From NCBI GenBank assembly GCA_964446285.1, contig CAYUNT010000194.1, forward strand, positions 1 to 8,540: 8,540 nucleotides of DNA, given 5' to 3'. The notes under the pieces were generated by a model. The model was not told the origin of the DNA and did no database searches. It saw nothing but the letters and a program-made list of their open reading frames with translations. Numbering within the stretch: the stretch's first letter is position 1; each line of letters begins with the position of its first letter. Source of the stretch: CAYUNT01 sp964446285 (GTDB lineage: Bacteria > Sumerlaeota > Sumerlaeia > SLMS01 > CAYUNT01). Made by a program: the position numbers and the translations under genes. Below are positions 1 to 5,778 of this stretch, one piece after another.

Positions 1-96
1 TTCTCGCGAAAACCGTGACAGGCGATTGGGAACAGAATCAAAGGAAAATGGTATTATATATTGGCGGCTTTCGCGGCTCGAAGCATTCTTCCAGGG

Positions 97-1707
97 TTAC
101 TCATACATCGCCCAAGCGCCCTTGGCGGACGCGACGGGATTCAGGTCGAATGCAAGCAGGCGGCCCGTGCCGGAATCCAGGAAGGGCGCCGCGAGGAAAA
201 TTTCCGCCGCGCCATCGCGTTCCACGTCGCCAGCCGCCACGGTGTCTCCAAGTTGAAACCCGGTCGCTCCGCCATTGATAATATAATCGACTTCTTCATT
301 TTGCAGCGAGATTTGCGCGGGAATTGACGAGCGGCCAAGAACAATGTAGGCACGGCCTTCGCCGCTATACCCGGCGCGCCCGCCGTCGCGTGAGGTGAAC
401 AGAAAATCTCCCGTGCCATCCTTGTTAAAATCCCCGGCCACAAGCGTGTCGCCAATCGCATTCGATATGCTGAAGCCCTTCACAATCACATCGGGCGAGC
501 CGCCGGATTGCATATTAATCAGCGTGGGGAAAGCGGATTTGCCGAAAAACGCATAGATGGCCCCATTGTCAACATTACTGATGCCCGAAGGATCCCAGCC
601 GGGCGCAGTGGCGATCACGTCGCAAATTCCGTCTTGGTTAATGTCCGCAAGGGCGACGGCGCTGCCCAGCTGGTCCCCCGCGCTTTTGCCGATAATTCTC
701 GAATCTGCCGATGCAACGCTGATGGAACCTGAAAGAAATGGCGAGCGCCCGCGAAATATAAAAATCTTCCCTTCCGAAGCAAAATACCCGCTTGTGCTTC
801 CGAGTTCCTCGCCAAGGACCAAATCCTTTAACCCGTCGCCTGTGATGTCGCCGATGCGAACCGCCGTGCCCAGTTCCGCATCCGCTTCATCGCCAAGAAT
901 GGTCAAGTTTGCCTGCGACGCCAGATCGAGTGATGTGCCCGAGGCGAAACTCTGGCTGCCGAGAATAACATACACCTTGCCGGCATTGCTGCGTGTTCCC
1001 GCGGTCGCCAAGTGCGCGCCGATGGCCATGTCATCCACCCCATCGCCATTGAGGTCGCCCGCGGCGAGTCCGTCCGACTGCAATCCGCCAAACATCAAAC
1101 TTCCGCCCACATCGTCAAAAGCCGCCGCGCCGATCAACCGCATGTCCCACTGGCCGAGAGCAAAGTCCACGGTGGCGCGCGAGAAGAAATCCGGTCCACC
1201 AAACACAACAAACACCACGCCGCAATACGTCCGGCCCGAGGCGCTCAACGTCGAATCCGCTGCGATCAGGTCCGGGTATGTGTCGCCATTGACGTCGCCC
1301 ACAGCCAGCGCCGTGGCCAGGTTCGTCGAACCCGTGTCGCCCAGAATGAGCATGTCCGCCGGTTGCGAGGCGAGGTCTATCTGCCCCTTGGCGACAAGAG
1401 GATACCATCCGCGGAAACAATACAGCGTGGGGCGCTCCGCGCCAGAGAAGGAGGTGCGATCCGCGCCAACGATAATATCCCCCATTCCATCCCCGTCAAA
1501 ATCCGCGACGATTACAGGCCGCCCAAAGGTTTCGCCCGCGGCCTTTCCGCGAATTTCAAGGACGCGCGAACTGGCATCATACTGCGCCGCCTGGGCAAAA
1601 ATCCCGCATGGCGCCGCACAACACAGCGCAAACAACGCAAAGAGCGAAATGAAATGCCTTATGGAAGAACGAAAACGAAGAACCGGAAGGAAAGAAAAGA
1701 TATTCAT
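97..1707 (-). CDS. Secreted FG-GAP repeat (integrin-alpha-like) seven-blade beta-propeller protein
   Basis: The product is about 536 residues from the ATG at 1707. That start is chosen because GGAGG (minus strand, 1722-1718) sits 10 nt upstream and because it yields a Sec signal peptide: Arg-rich n-region, hydrophobic core around residues 19-37, AQA cleavage site near residue 40. Opening the frame further, to 1839, would add 44 residues ahead of the signal and run through the predicted promoter. The mature part has seven FG-GAP units spaced 68-80 residues apart, each with a DxDxDGxxD-like calcium loop near residues 69 (DFDGDGMGD), 138, 218, 287, 355, 426 and 494. The second loop (DVNGDTYPD) lacks the usual DG, and the last (DVERDGAAE) is degenerate. 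Seven units suit a closed propeller. No C-terminal anchor or catalytic domain is visible, so export and calcium or ligand binding are inferred; the partner is unknown. It has its own promoter, so it is probably expressed separately from the genes upstream. Confidence 0.88.
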   Translation of the reverse strand: MNIFSFLPVLRFRSSIRHFISLFALFALCCAAPCGIFAQAAQYDASSRVLEIRGKAAGETFGRPVIVADFDGDGMGDIIVGADRTSFSGAERPTLYCFRGWYPLVAKGQIDLASQPADMLILGDTGSTNLATALAVGDVNGDTYPDLIAADSTLSASGRTYCGVVFVVFGGPDFFSRATVDFALGQWDMRLIGAAAFDDVGGSLMFGGLQSDGLAAGDLNGDGVDDMAIGAHLATAGTRSNAGKVYVILGSQSFASGTSLDLASQANLTILGDEADAELGTAVRIGDITGDGLKDLVLGEELGSTSGYFASEGKIFIFRGRSPFLSGSISVASADSRIIGKSAGDQLGSAVALADINQDGICDVIATAPGWDPSGISNVDNGAIYAFFGKSAFPTLINMQSGGSPDVIVKGFSISNAIGDTLVAGDFNKDGTGDFLFTSRDGGRAGYSGEGRAYIVLGRSSIPAQISLQNEEVDYIINGGATGFQLGDTVAAGDVERDGAAEIFLAAPFLDSGTGRLLAFDLNPVASAKGAWAMYE

Positions 1708-1734
1708 AAGGCGGAAGCCTCCACTGGCTCCTGA

Positions 1735-1764
1735 ATTATCCATCATGCTGACCTGGTATTGCAA
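1735..1764 (-). promoter_or_regulatory. Predicted sigma70-like promoter of the FG-GAP gene
   Basis: On the minus strand a -35-like TTGCAA (1764-1759) is followed by an 18-nt spacer and a -10 element GATAAT (1740-1735, five of six consensus bases). Transcription would begin near 1727, leaving a leader of about 20 nt that contains the GGAGG ribosome binding site at 1722-1718. The promoter lies directly downstream of a cluster of stem-loops and independently supports the start codon at 1707. It is predicted from sequence only. Confidence 0.5.
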
Positions 1765-1766
1765 TA

Positions 1767-1782
1767 AGCGGCATTGGCCGCT
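1767..1782. repeat. Short inverted repeat, 6-bp arms, 4-nt loop
   Basis: AGCGGC and GCCGCT flank ATTG and form a perfect 6-bp hairpin. It lies just upstream of the predicted -35 box of the FG-GAP gene. TTGCA (1759-1763) and TGCAA (1789-1793) add an outer 5-bp pairing around it. It could be an operator-type dyad or part of the structured 3' region of the glycosyltransferase transcript. Confidence 0.4.
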
Positions 1783-1785
1783 GAC

Positions 1786-1806
1786 AGATGCAAACTGAAC
1801 GCATCT
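1786..1806. repeat. Short inverted repeat, 6-bp arms, 9-nt loop
   Basis: AGATGC (1786-1791) and GCATCT (1801-1806) are perfect inverted arms. This is the second of four inverted repeats in the gap between the glycosyltransferase and FG-GAP genes. No U-tract follows on either strand, so it is not a classical intrinsic terminator. Confidence 0.35.
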
Positions 1807-1832
1807 CTCTTCAAATGCAAGGACTACTCGAC

Positions 1833-1851
1833 GGAACATTCGGTTTGTTCC
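1833..1851. repeat. Short inverted repeat, 6-bp arms, 7-nt loop
   Basis: GGAACA (1833-1838) and TGTTCC (1846-1851) are perfect inverted arms around TTCGGTT. The dyad shape would suit either a regulator binding site or an RNA hairpin; the sequence does not distinguish them. Confidence 0.35.
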
Positions 1852-1860
1852 CGCGCGACA

Positions 1861-1910
1861 ACCGATCTGTAAACATAAGATTTTTTGAATGCTGAAATCT
1901 ATGGATCGGT
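1861..1910. repeat. Nested inverted repeat directly after the glycosyltransferase stop codon
   Basis: Outer arms ACCGATC (1861-1867) and GATCGGT (1904-1910) are perfect 7-bp complements. Inner arms CATAAGATTT (1874-1883) and AAATCTATG (1895-1903) pair over nine positions with one bulged A. The two stems stack on the right side with no gap, while the left side has a 6-nt internal loop. The structure abuts the TAG stop (1913-1911) of the upstream gene on the minus strand. There is no T-run after it on either strand, so it may protect the 3' end of the transcript or act as a Rho-associated or protein-bound site rather than as an intrinsic terminator. Confidence 0.5.
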
Positions 1911-3704
1911 CTAGGGCTGCGCGCCTGGCGCGTCTTCAGGCTCATGCATTCGCGAGCAGATGCCATACTCGCCAATTGTCCTGGCGCGCCAGGGCTGATT
2001 GCGCATCAGAATCGCCATTGGATGCGGGCAATTCGGATCCCAAGGACGCAAACCGCAGAATCGCATCCATTCATCGACAACCACGACTCGAACCGATTCT
2101 ATTTTGGGCGAAAAAACAAAATCGCGCCCGGGATCGACAAATCGGTGCCATTTGACGAATTCGCCCTCCGCCACGCGCACCTGATCCGCGGTGGCAGCTC
2201 GGCATTGAATAAGGGGCAGCAGCGTTTCTGGAACAACAACAATGGCTTCCGCTGGGAAACGCTCATTGATTTCCCCAGCAACCAGGCGCGCCGCCTCGAC
2301 GTCTCGAACCGAGGCCAGCGCCTTAGCGCCAAGCGGGATTTCTGTGCAGGTCCATAGCGCGGCGGTGGCCGTCATCGCAACCAGCGGAGCGGCCCCAATC
2401 GCCAGTTTCAGCCATTGTTCCGCGCTCGTCTTTCGATCCATTGCGCCTCCGCCACGTGCCCCCGGCGCGCGTTTCGCAAGCCATCGAGCCGGCCACGCAG
2501 CTATATCCATCCATAGCGCGGCGAAACCCAGATGAATCGCAAAGAGGTAAGCGGGCATATTGTGCGGTATCTCGGCATCGCCACCTTGGCGCCGCAGAAT
2601 CAGAGGCATCATGCAAAGGAGGAACAGCGCGGGGACGCGGCCCTTTCCACGCCAGGCCATCGCGGCTAGCCCAACCAGGCCGGCCGGAACAATCCAATCG
2701 CGCGTGAAGATAATGCGGGCCGCATAAGCCATCTGAAACAGCGCCTTGCCGGTGCTTTCACCGCCAAACTGAAAAAACAGCGAAGCCATTTCCCGGGCAA
2801 AATCGACGCCGCGCCTGGAAAAGCCCCATGCAGCAAAAATCAGGAATGGCGCAAAGGCCGCCGCTGCCATGACCGGCAGTTTCCTCCATTTTCGGCGCAA
2901 TACAGCCCATAAAAGAACAAATCCAATGGTCTGAATTGCGAAAAAATCGGCAACGAAAGCCAGGCCCGCCGCGCAGGCGGCCATGAAATACGGTTCGCGA
3001 ATATAAGATAATAGGAATAGCCCCCGGCCCGGCGGAGGCTTGGCGGCGGCGGCTTCGATTCGCCGCTCGAACGGGCGAGAGGGAGAATCCTCCGCCGCCA
3101 CGAGCGCCCAAACGGCCAGGGCGCTGAGCAGCCCAGACAAAGGATAGGGCGTGGCCCAGCGCCCGTATCGCATCATTGGCAAGTGAATGAGCGAAAGACA
3201 GGCCGCGAAAATTCCCGCCGCCGGGCTGTGAATCCGCCTCCCGATGCTGGCGAGGATCCAGACCATCGCAATGGCCGTGAAGGCCGATGGCAGGCGTGCC
3301 TTGAACATGACAGGACCGGGAAGGAGCGCCTGCAGCGGCGCGTTGAGAATAAACCAAAGCGGCGGCTTGGTCACATATTCACGTGCGAATGGCCATCGCA
3401 ATGCTCCGCAGCGCGGCACGCCTTCTTCCGCCCAGGTTCGCGCGATGGCCGTATATATGCCTTCATCCACATACCAGCGTGGATTCTCATCCAGCCGCCA
3501 CAGGCGCAAAAAGGCCGCGAGACACATCAACGCCACCAACGCCGCGAACCACGCCCGCCGGCCGCACAAGAAATCCCAATCCGCGCCGCTATGCGGAGAG
3601 GACAAAGCAATATCAAAAGAAGCGTTTGGCGCATCGGGGACGCTAGAATGCATCGGATTCCAAAGCCGTTGTTCGAGCCAACTCCAAACGTTGCCTCTCA
3701 CCAT
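1911..3704 (-). CDS. GT39/ArnT-family polyprenyl-phosphate-sugar glycosyltransferase, multi-pass membrane protein
   Basis: This large inner-membrane protein resembles the dolichyl/undecaprenyl-phosphate-sugar glycosyltransferases (PMT, ArnT, GT39/GT83). Enzymes of this group move a sugar from a lipid carrier to a protein or lipid on the outer face of the membrane. Counting from the ATG at 3704 (597 residues), a first membrane helix at about 51-69 leads into the first extracytoplasmic loop, which carries the typical acidic pair (WYVDEGIY, D80-E81) and a KPPLW motif near 113. About ten more hydrophobic segments follow, up to about residue 451. A soluble tail of roughly 145 residues with five cysteines ends the protein. 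The start is uncertain: TTG codons at 3734/3731 have AGGGCAGGA just upstream, the ATG at 3704 has no clear ribosome binding site, and an ATG at 3653 is also possible. All alternatives leave the catalytic loop intact. Donor and acceptor cannot be read from the sequence. Confidence 0.85.
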   Translation of the reverse strand: MVRGNVWSWLEQRLWNPMHSSVPDAPNASFDIALSSPHSGADWDFLCGRRAWFAALVALMCLAAFLRLWRLDENPRWYVDEGIYTAIARTWAEEGVPRCGALRWPFAREYVTKPPLWFILNAPLQALLPGPVMFKARLPSAFTAIAMVWILASIGRRIHSPAAGIFAACLSLIHLPMMRYGRWATPYPLSGLLSALAVWALVAAEDSPSRPFERRIEAAAAKPPPGRGLFLLSYIREPYFMAACAAGLAFVADFFAIQTIGFVLLWAVLRRKWRKLPVMAAAAFAPFLIFAAWGFSRRGVDFAREMASLFFQFGGESTGKALFQMAYAARIIFTRDWIVPAGLVGLAAMAWRGKGRVPALFLLCMMPLILRRQGGDAEIPHNMPAYLFAIHLGFAALWMDIAAWPARWLAKRAPGARGGGAMDRKTSAEQWLKLAIGAAPLVAMTATAALWTCTEIPLGAKALASVRDVEAARLVAGEINERFPAEAIVVVPETLLPLIQCRAATADQVRVAEGEFVKWHRFVDPGRDFVFSPKIESVRVVVVDEWMRFCGLRPWDPNCPHPMAILMRNQPWRARTIGEYGICSRMHEPEDAPGAQP

Positions 3705-3720
3705 AAGAATACCAACCGGG

Positions 3721-3840
3721 TCATGGTTCAACAATCCTGCCCTGGTGGAATACCATGCCGCTATGCCGCTCCAAATTTATCAGCAAAAACCCGGAGCCGC
3801 CTAGCACATCCTCTCTGCTCAGAACTGGGGGATTTTTCAT
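3721..3840 (-). CDS. Possible 39-45 residue small ORF of unknown function
   Basis: An ORF starting at ATG 3840 encodes 39 residues (begins MKNPPVLSREDVLGG) and ends in TGA at 3723-3721. A TTG at 3858 would add six residues and has GAGGTG (3869-3864) five bases upstream, a good ribosome binding site. It lies in the same frame as the preceding small membrane gene and follows its TGA, and it ends just before the ATG (or overlaps the TTG) start of the glycosyltransferase. Composition is mixed: charged and polar ends around a short hydrophobic stretch (GFLLINL). I recognise no family. It may be a tiny operon gene, the separated C-terminal half of the upstream small protein, or simply intergenic sequence that happens to be open. 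Confidence 0.3.
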   Translation of the reverse strand: MKNPPVLSREDVLGGSGFLLINLERHSGMVFHQGRIVEP

Positions 3841-3867
3841 CGCAGCGGGGAAATTCAACGATTCACC

Positions 3868-4029
3868 TCAAAAACAGCATCGGAGGAAACACTGATAATT
3901 GCGCGGATAAATGCTCCACGTAAGCGCCATCATCAAGAAAAATACCGCAATTCCGGCGCCAAAGGCAAGAAGTGCCTTGAAAATACGCGGATTCGTGTTG
4001 TTGTGCAAAGAGATGCTTCCATGATTCAT
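3868..4029 (-). CDS. Small single-span membrane protein, translationally coupled to the radical SAM gene
   Basis: A 53-residue protein starts at ATG 4029-4027, which overlaps the radical SAM stop codon (TGA 4028-4026) in an ATGA arrangement typical of translational coupling. No separate Shine-Dalgarno sequence is visible, as expected if ribosomes re-initiate. The N-terminal part is polar with many Asn residues (residues 1-16). One strong hydrophobic helix follows at about 17-41 (core IFKALLAFGAGIAVFFLMM), then a short tail with three cysteines (CFLRCCF). It is a plausible small inner-membrane protein; no family is recognised. The frame could be extended upstream, but that would lie inside the radical SAM gene and encode low-quality Pro/Arg-rich sequence, so the ATGA start is preferred. 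The coupling suggests expression in fixed ratio with the radical SAM enzyme, but a functional link is inference. Confidence 0.55.
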   Translation of the reverse strand: MNHGSISLHNNTNPRIFKALLAFGAGIAVFFLMMALTWSIYPRNYQCFLRCCF

Positions 4030-5759
4030 TGCACAAATGGGTGTTTGAGGTCGCGCAGGAGGGCGGGGAGGGGGCGGTGTTCGAGGACGGCACGTTCGAT
4101 AAGAAGGCCGGTGTCGCGATCGCCAGAGGCCAGTAACGCTTGCGCGGCGGCCTCTCTTGGGCTTTCCGCGTGGAAATCCAAATTGGCCATTCCTCCCAGC
4201 GCCTCCTGCAAAATGCGGATTTTGCGTTTCGCCTCCGATACGCCGCAAAAGCCTGGCACAGGCTTCAAAGGTTCCAGGGAAGAAGGAGAAGAAAGAGAAG
4301 GAAAAGGAGAAGAGGAAAGAGAAGAAGAGGCAGACCTGGTGGTCTGCCCCACTTTTTCCACAACTGAATTATCCTGGACGCCGCCGCCCAGCGGAGTTCC
4401 GGGTTTGGGCACGAATACGCCCACGTTCACGCTCAAGCGCCCGAGGCGGCCATGTCCGCGCGAGGCATTCACCTGCACCTCATGCAAGCGACGCGTGAGC
4501 CGCGCGATGCTTCGCACGTCGTCGTCCGTTTCGCCCGGAAGTCCAATCATAAAATAGAGTTTCAAACTCTCCATGCCGCGCGCGAAGCAATCCGCCGTGA
4601 ATTGCTCGATGCGTTCGTCGCTCAAATTCTTGCGCAGGGCGCGGCGCAGCGCCTCGTTGCCCGCCTCGGGCGCGATCGTTAGTATCTTTTGCCCAGACCG
4701 CAGCAGCGTTTCCACCATGCGCGGCTTCACGTCTTCCACGCGCAGCGACGAAAACGACACGTTCAAATCCAGGCGGTCGAGGCGTTCGCAAATCTCCTCG
4801 ATCTCGCGATGAACGCCCACGGCCGACGCCACCAATCCCACGCGATCCGTATGGCGTTTGAACATTCGGGCGGCTTCTTCGATTTCGTCCGCCGCGCGCC
4901 AGCGATACGGATGCGGCTGATAGCCCATGATGCAAAATGCGCATTTGTATGGGCATCCGCGGCTGATTTCGATCAATCCGCGCCGGGCGAATTCCGTGTT
5001 CGGAGTTAGGATTGTCGAATGGCACGAAAATTCCGGCAGACGATCCGCCACGGAAAGCGGCGTGGGATTTGCTTGCGGCGGATCGGGGCAAAGTGGCGGA
5101 ACTTCAAACCCAGGCAGAGCGGCGAGGCGTTCGAGAAATCGCGCGCGCGTTCCTCCCGTTCCTCCCGATTCTCCCGATCCCGCGCTGGCAATCCATGCGT
5201 CGAGAATCCAATCCACCGCCTCCTCGCCATCGCCGTGGATGATGACGTCCATGAAATCGTATAGCGGCAGACGGTTCATCGTCACGGCCTTGCCGCCGCA
5301 AAGAACAATCGGCACATTCTCGCCGGAGGCTTCCGCGCGCTCGCGCTCGCGCCATTGCAGCGCAACGCCCGAGCGCGCCAGCACATCGAGGACATGCGGG
5401 TAGTCCATCTCGAACGCGACGGAAAACGCCACGAGCGGAAATTCGCCAAGCGGCCGGCCATTTTCCACCGTGCGCGGCGCGGCGCGATCACCCGGAGCCA
5501 GCGAGGCAAAGGCTCGTTCGCAGGCGGCGTCGGCGTGCCGGTTGATCCGCCCCACAAGCGCTTGAAATCCGAGCGACGACATCCCGACAAAATATGAGTT
5601 CGGATACACAAGGGCGAAAGGAATCTGAGCGCCAAACGGTTTGACGATAGTGCCGGCTTCCTCCGCCAGAAGCCGGCGGCGGACCATGTCGTGATCGGCG
5701 GGTTTTTTGCCGAATTTTCCGCCGGAGTTGTCGCTGAATTTCTTTCTCAAGAATTGCAT
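4026..5759 (-). CDS. Radical SAM protein of the COG1032 type, with B12-binding-like N-terminal domain
   Basis: This 577-residue iron-sulfur enzyme has the radical SAM cluster motif CPYKCAFC (C269, C273, C276; CX3CX2C). Such enzymes cleave S-adenosylmethionine to start radical chemistry. The N-terminal ~190 residues resemble the Rossmann-like, cobalamin-binding-type domain of the family (ALVYPNSYFVGMSSLGFQAL, then GGKAVTMNRLPLYDFMDVIIHGDGEE at 155-180). No DxHxxG cobalamin motif is seen, so B12 binding is doubtful. Later core motifs are TIAPEAGNEALRR (361-373) and FMIGLPGETDDD (403-414). The C-terminal segment from about 507 (KRKIRILQEAL, then GDRD near 547) looks like the normal family ending. 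Between VPKPGTP (450-456) and that ending lies a Ser/Pro-rich stretch of about 40 residues, probably inserted. The substrate is unknown. The ATG at 5759 lies 19 bp after the recF stop and lacks a well-spaced ribosome binding site. The stop overlaps the next small gene. Confidence 0.85.
   Translation of the reverse strand: MQFLRKKFSDNSGGKFGKKPADHDMVRRRLLAEEAGTIVKPFGAQIPFALVYPNSYFVGMSSLGFQALVGRINRHADAACERAFASLAPGDRAAPRTVENGRPLGEFPLVAFSVAFEMDYPHVLDVLARSGVALQWRERERAEASGENVPIVLCGGKAVTMNRLPLYDFMDVIIHGDGEEAVDWILDAWIASAGSGESGGTGGTRARFLERLAALPGFEVPPLCPDPPQANPTPLSVADRLPEFSCHSTILTPNTEFARRGLIEISRGCPYKCAFCIMGYQPHPYRWRAADEIEEAARMFKRHTDRVGLVASAVGVHREIEEICERLDRLDLNVSFSSLRVEDVKPRMVETLLRSGQKILTIAPEAGNEALRRALRKNLSDERIEQFTADCFARGMESLKLYFMIGLPGETDDDVRSIARLTRRLHEVQVNASRGHGRLGRLSVNVGVFVPKPGTPLGGGVQDNSVVEKVGQTTRSASSSLSSSPFPSLSSPSSLEPLKPVPGFCGVSEAKRKIRILQEALGGMANLDFHAESPREAAAQALLASGDRDTGLLIERAVLEHRPLPALLRDLKHPFVQ
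4276..4330. repeat. 55-bp uninterrupted purine tract inside the radical SAM gene
   Basis: On the plus strand every base from 4276 to 4330 is A or G; on the coding (minus) strand it is pure pyrimidine and encodes Ser, Leu, Pro and Phe (residues about 478-495). It directly abuts the palindrome at 4329-4348. Tracts of this kind can form triplex (H-DNA) structures and change length by slippage, though no length variation can be seen in one sequence. It stays in frame. Confidence 0.8.
4329..4348. repeat. Perfect 8-bp palindrome inside the radical SAM coding sequence
   Basis: GGCAGACC (4329-4336) and GGTCTGCC (4341-4348) flank TGGT. On the minus strand the stem extends by a G-U and a G-C pair to span 4327-4350. 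Translated in frame it gives GQTTRSAS (about 471-478), which is not part of the conserved radical SAM core. With the adjacent purine tract it looks like a small inserted element rather than ancestral coding sequence. On the plus strand ACTTTTT follows, but that strand carries no gene here, so a terminator role is unlikely. Confidence 0.6.
5148..5180. repeat. 9-bp tandem repeat in the radical SAM gene
   Basis: CGTTCCTCC occurs twice in tandem (5148-5156 and 5157-5165), followed by the variant CGATTCTCC (5166-5174) and a partial copy CGATCCC. On the coding strand this gives a Ser/Thr-Gly-Gly/Glu repeat (residues about 195-204: GSGESGGTGGT) in the linker between the N-terminal Rossmann-like domain and the radical SAM core. 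The unit length is a multiple of three, so copy changes would keep the frame. Confidence 0.6.
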
Positions 5760-5778
5760 CCGCGCAAAATGAATTGCC

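Noticed and set aside
67..84. Weak hairpin after the FG-GAP stop as a possible terminator
   Set aside because: It is six base pairs with a bulge and has no U-tract after it on the minus strand, so I cannot support a terminator call.
557..1798. 413-codon plus-strand open frame opposite the FG-GAP gene
   Set aside because: It mirrors the repeated FG-GAP coding pattern; the translation is Pro/Ser-rich without domains, and the minus strand carries the signal peptide and calcium loops.
1708..1839. 44-residue N-terminal extension of the FG-GAP protein
   Set aside because: It would precede the signal peptide, run through the predicted promoter and stem-loops, and lacks the strong ribosome binding site present at 1707.
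4030..4248. Upstream extension of the small membrane ORF to an ATG at 4248
   Set aside because: This part lies wholly inside the radical SAM gene and encodes Arg/Pro-rich shadow sequence; only the segment from the ATGA overlap onward looks like a protein.
4329..4355. Plus-strand intrinsic terminator (palindrome followed by ACTTTTT)
   Set aside because: No plus-strand gene ends here, the T-run is separated from the stem, and the site is inside a minus-strand coding sequence.
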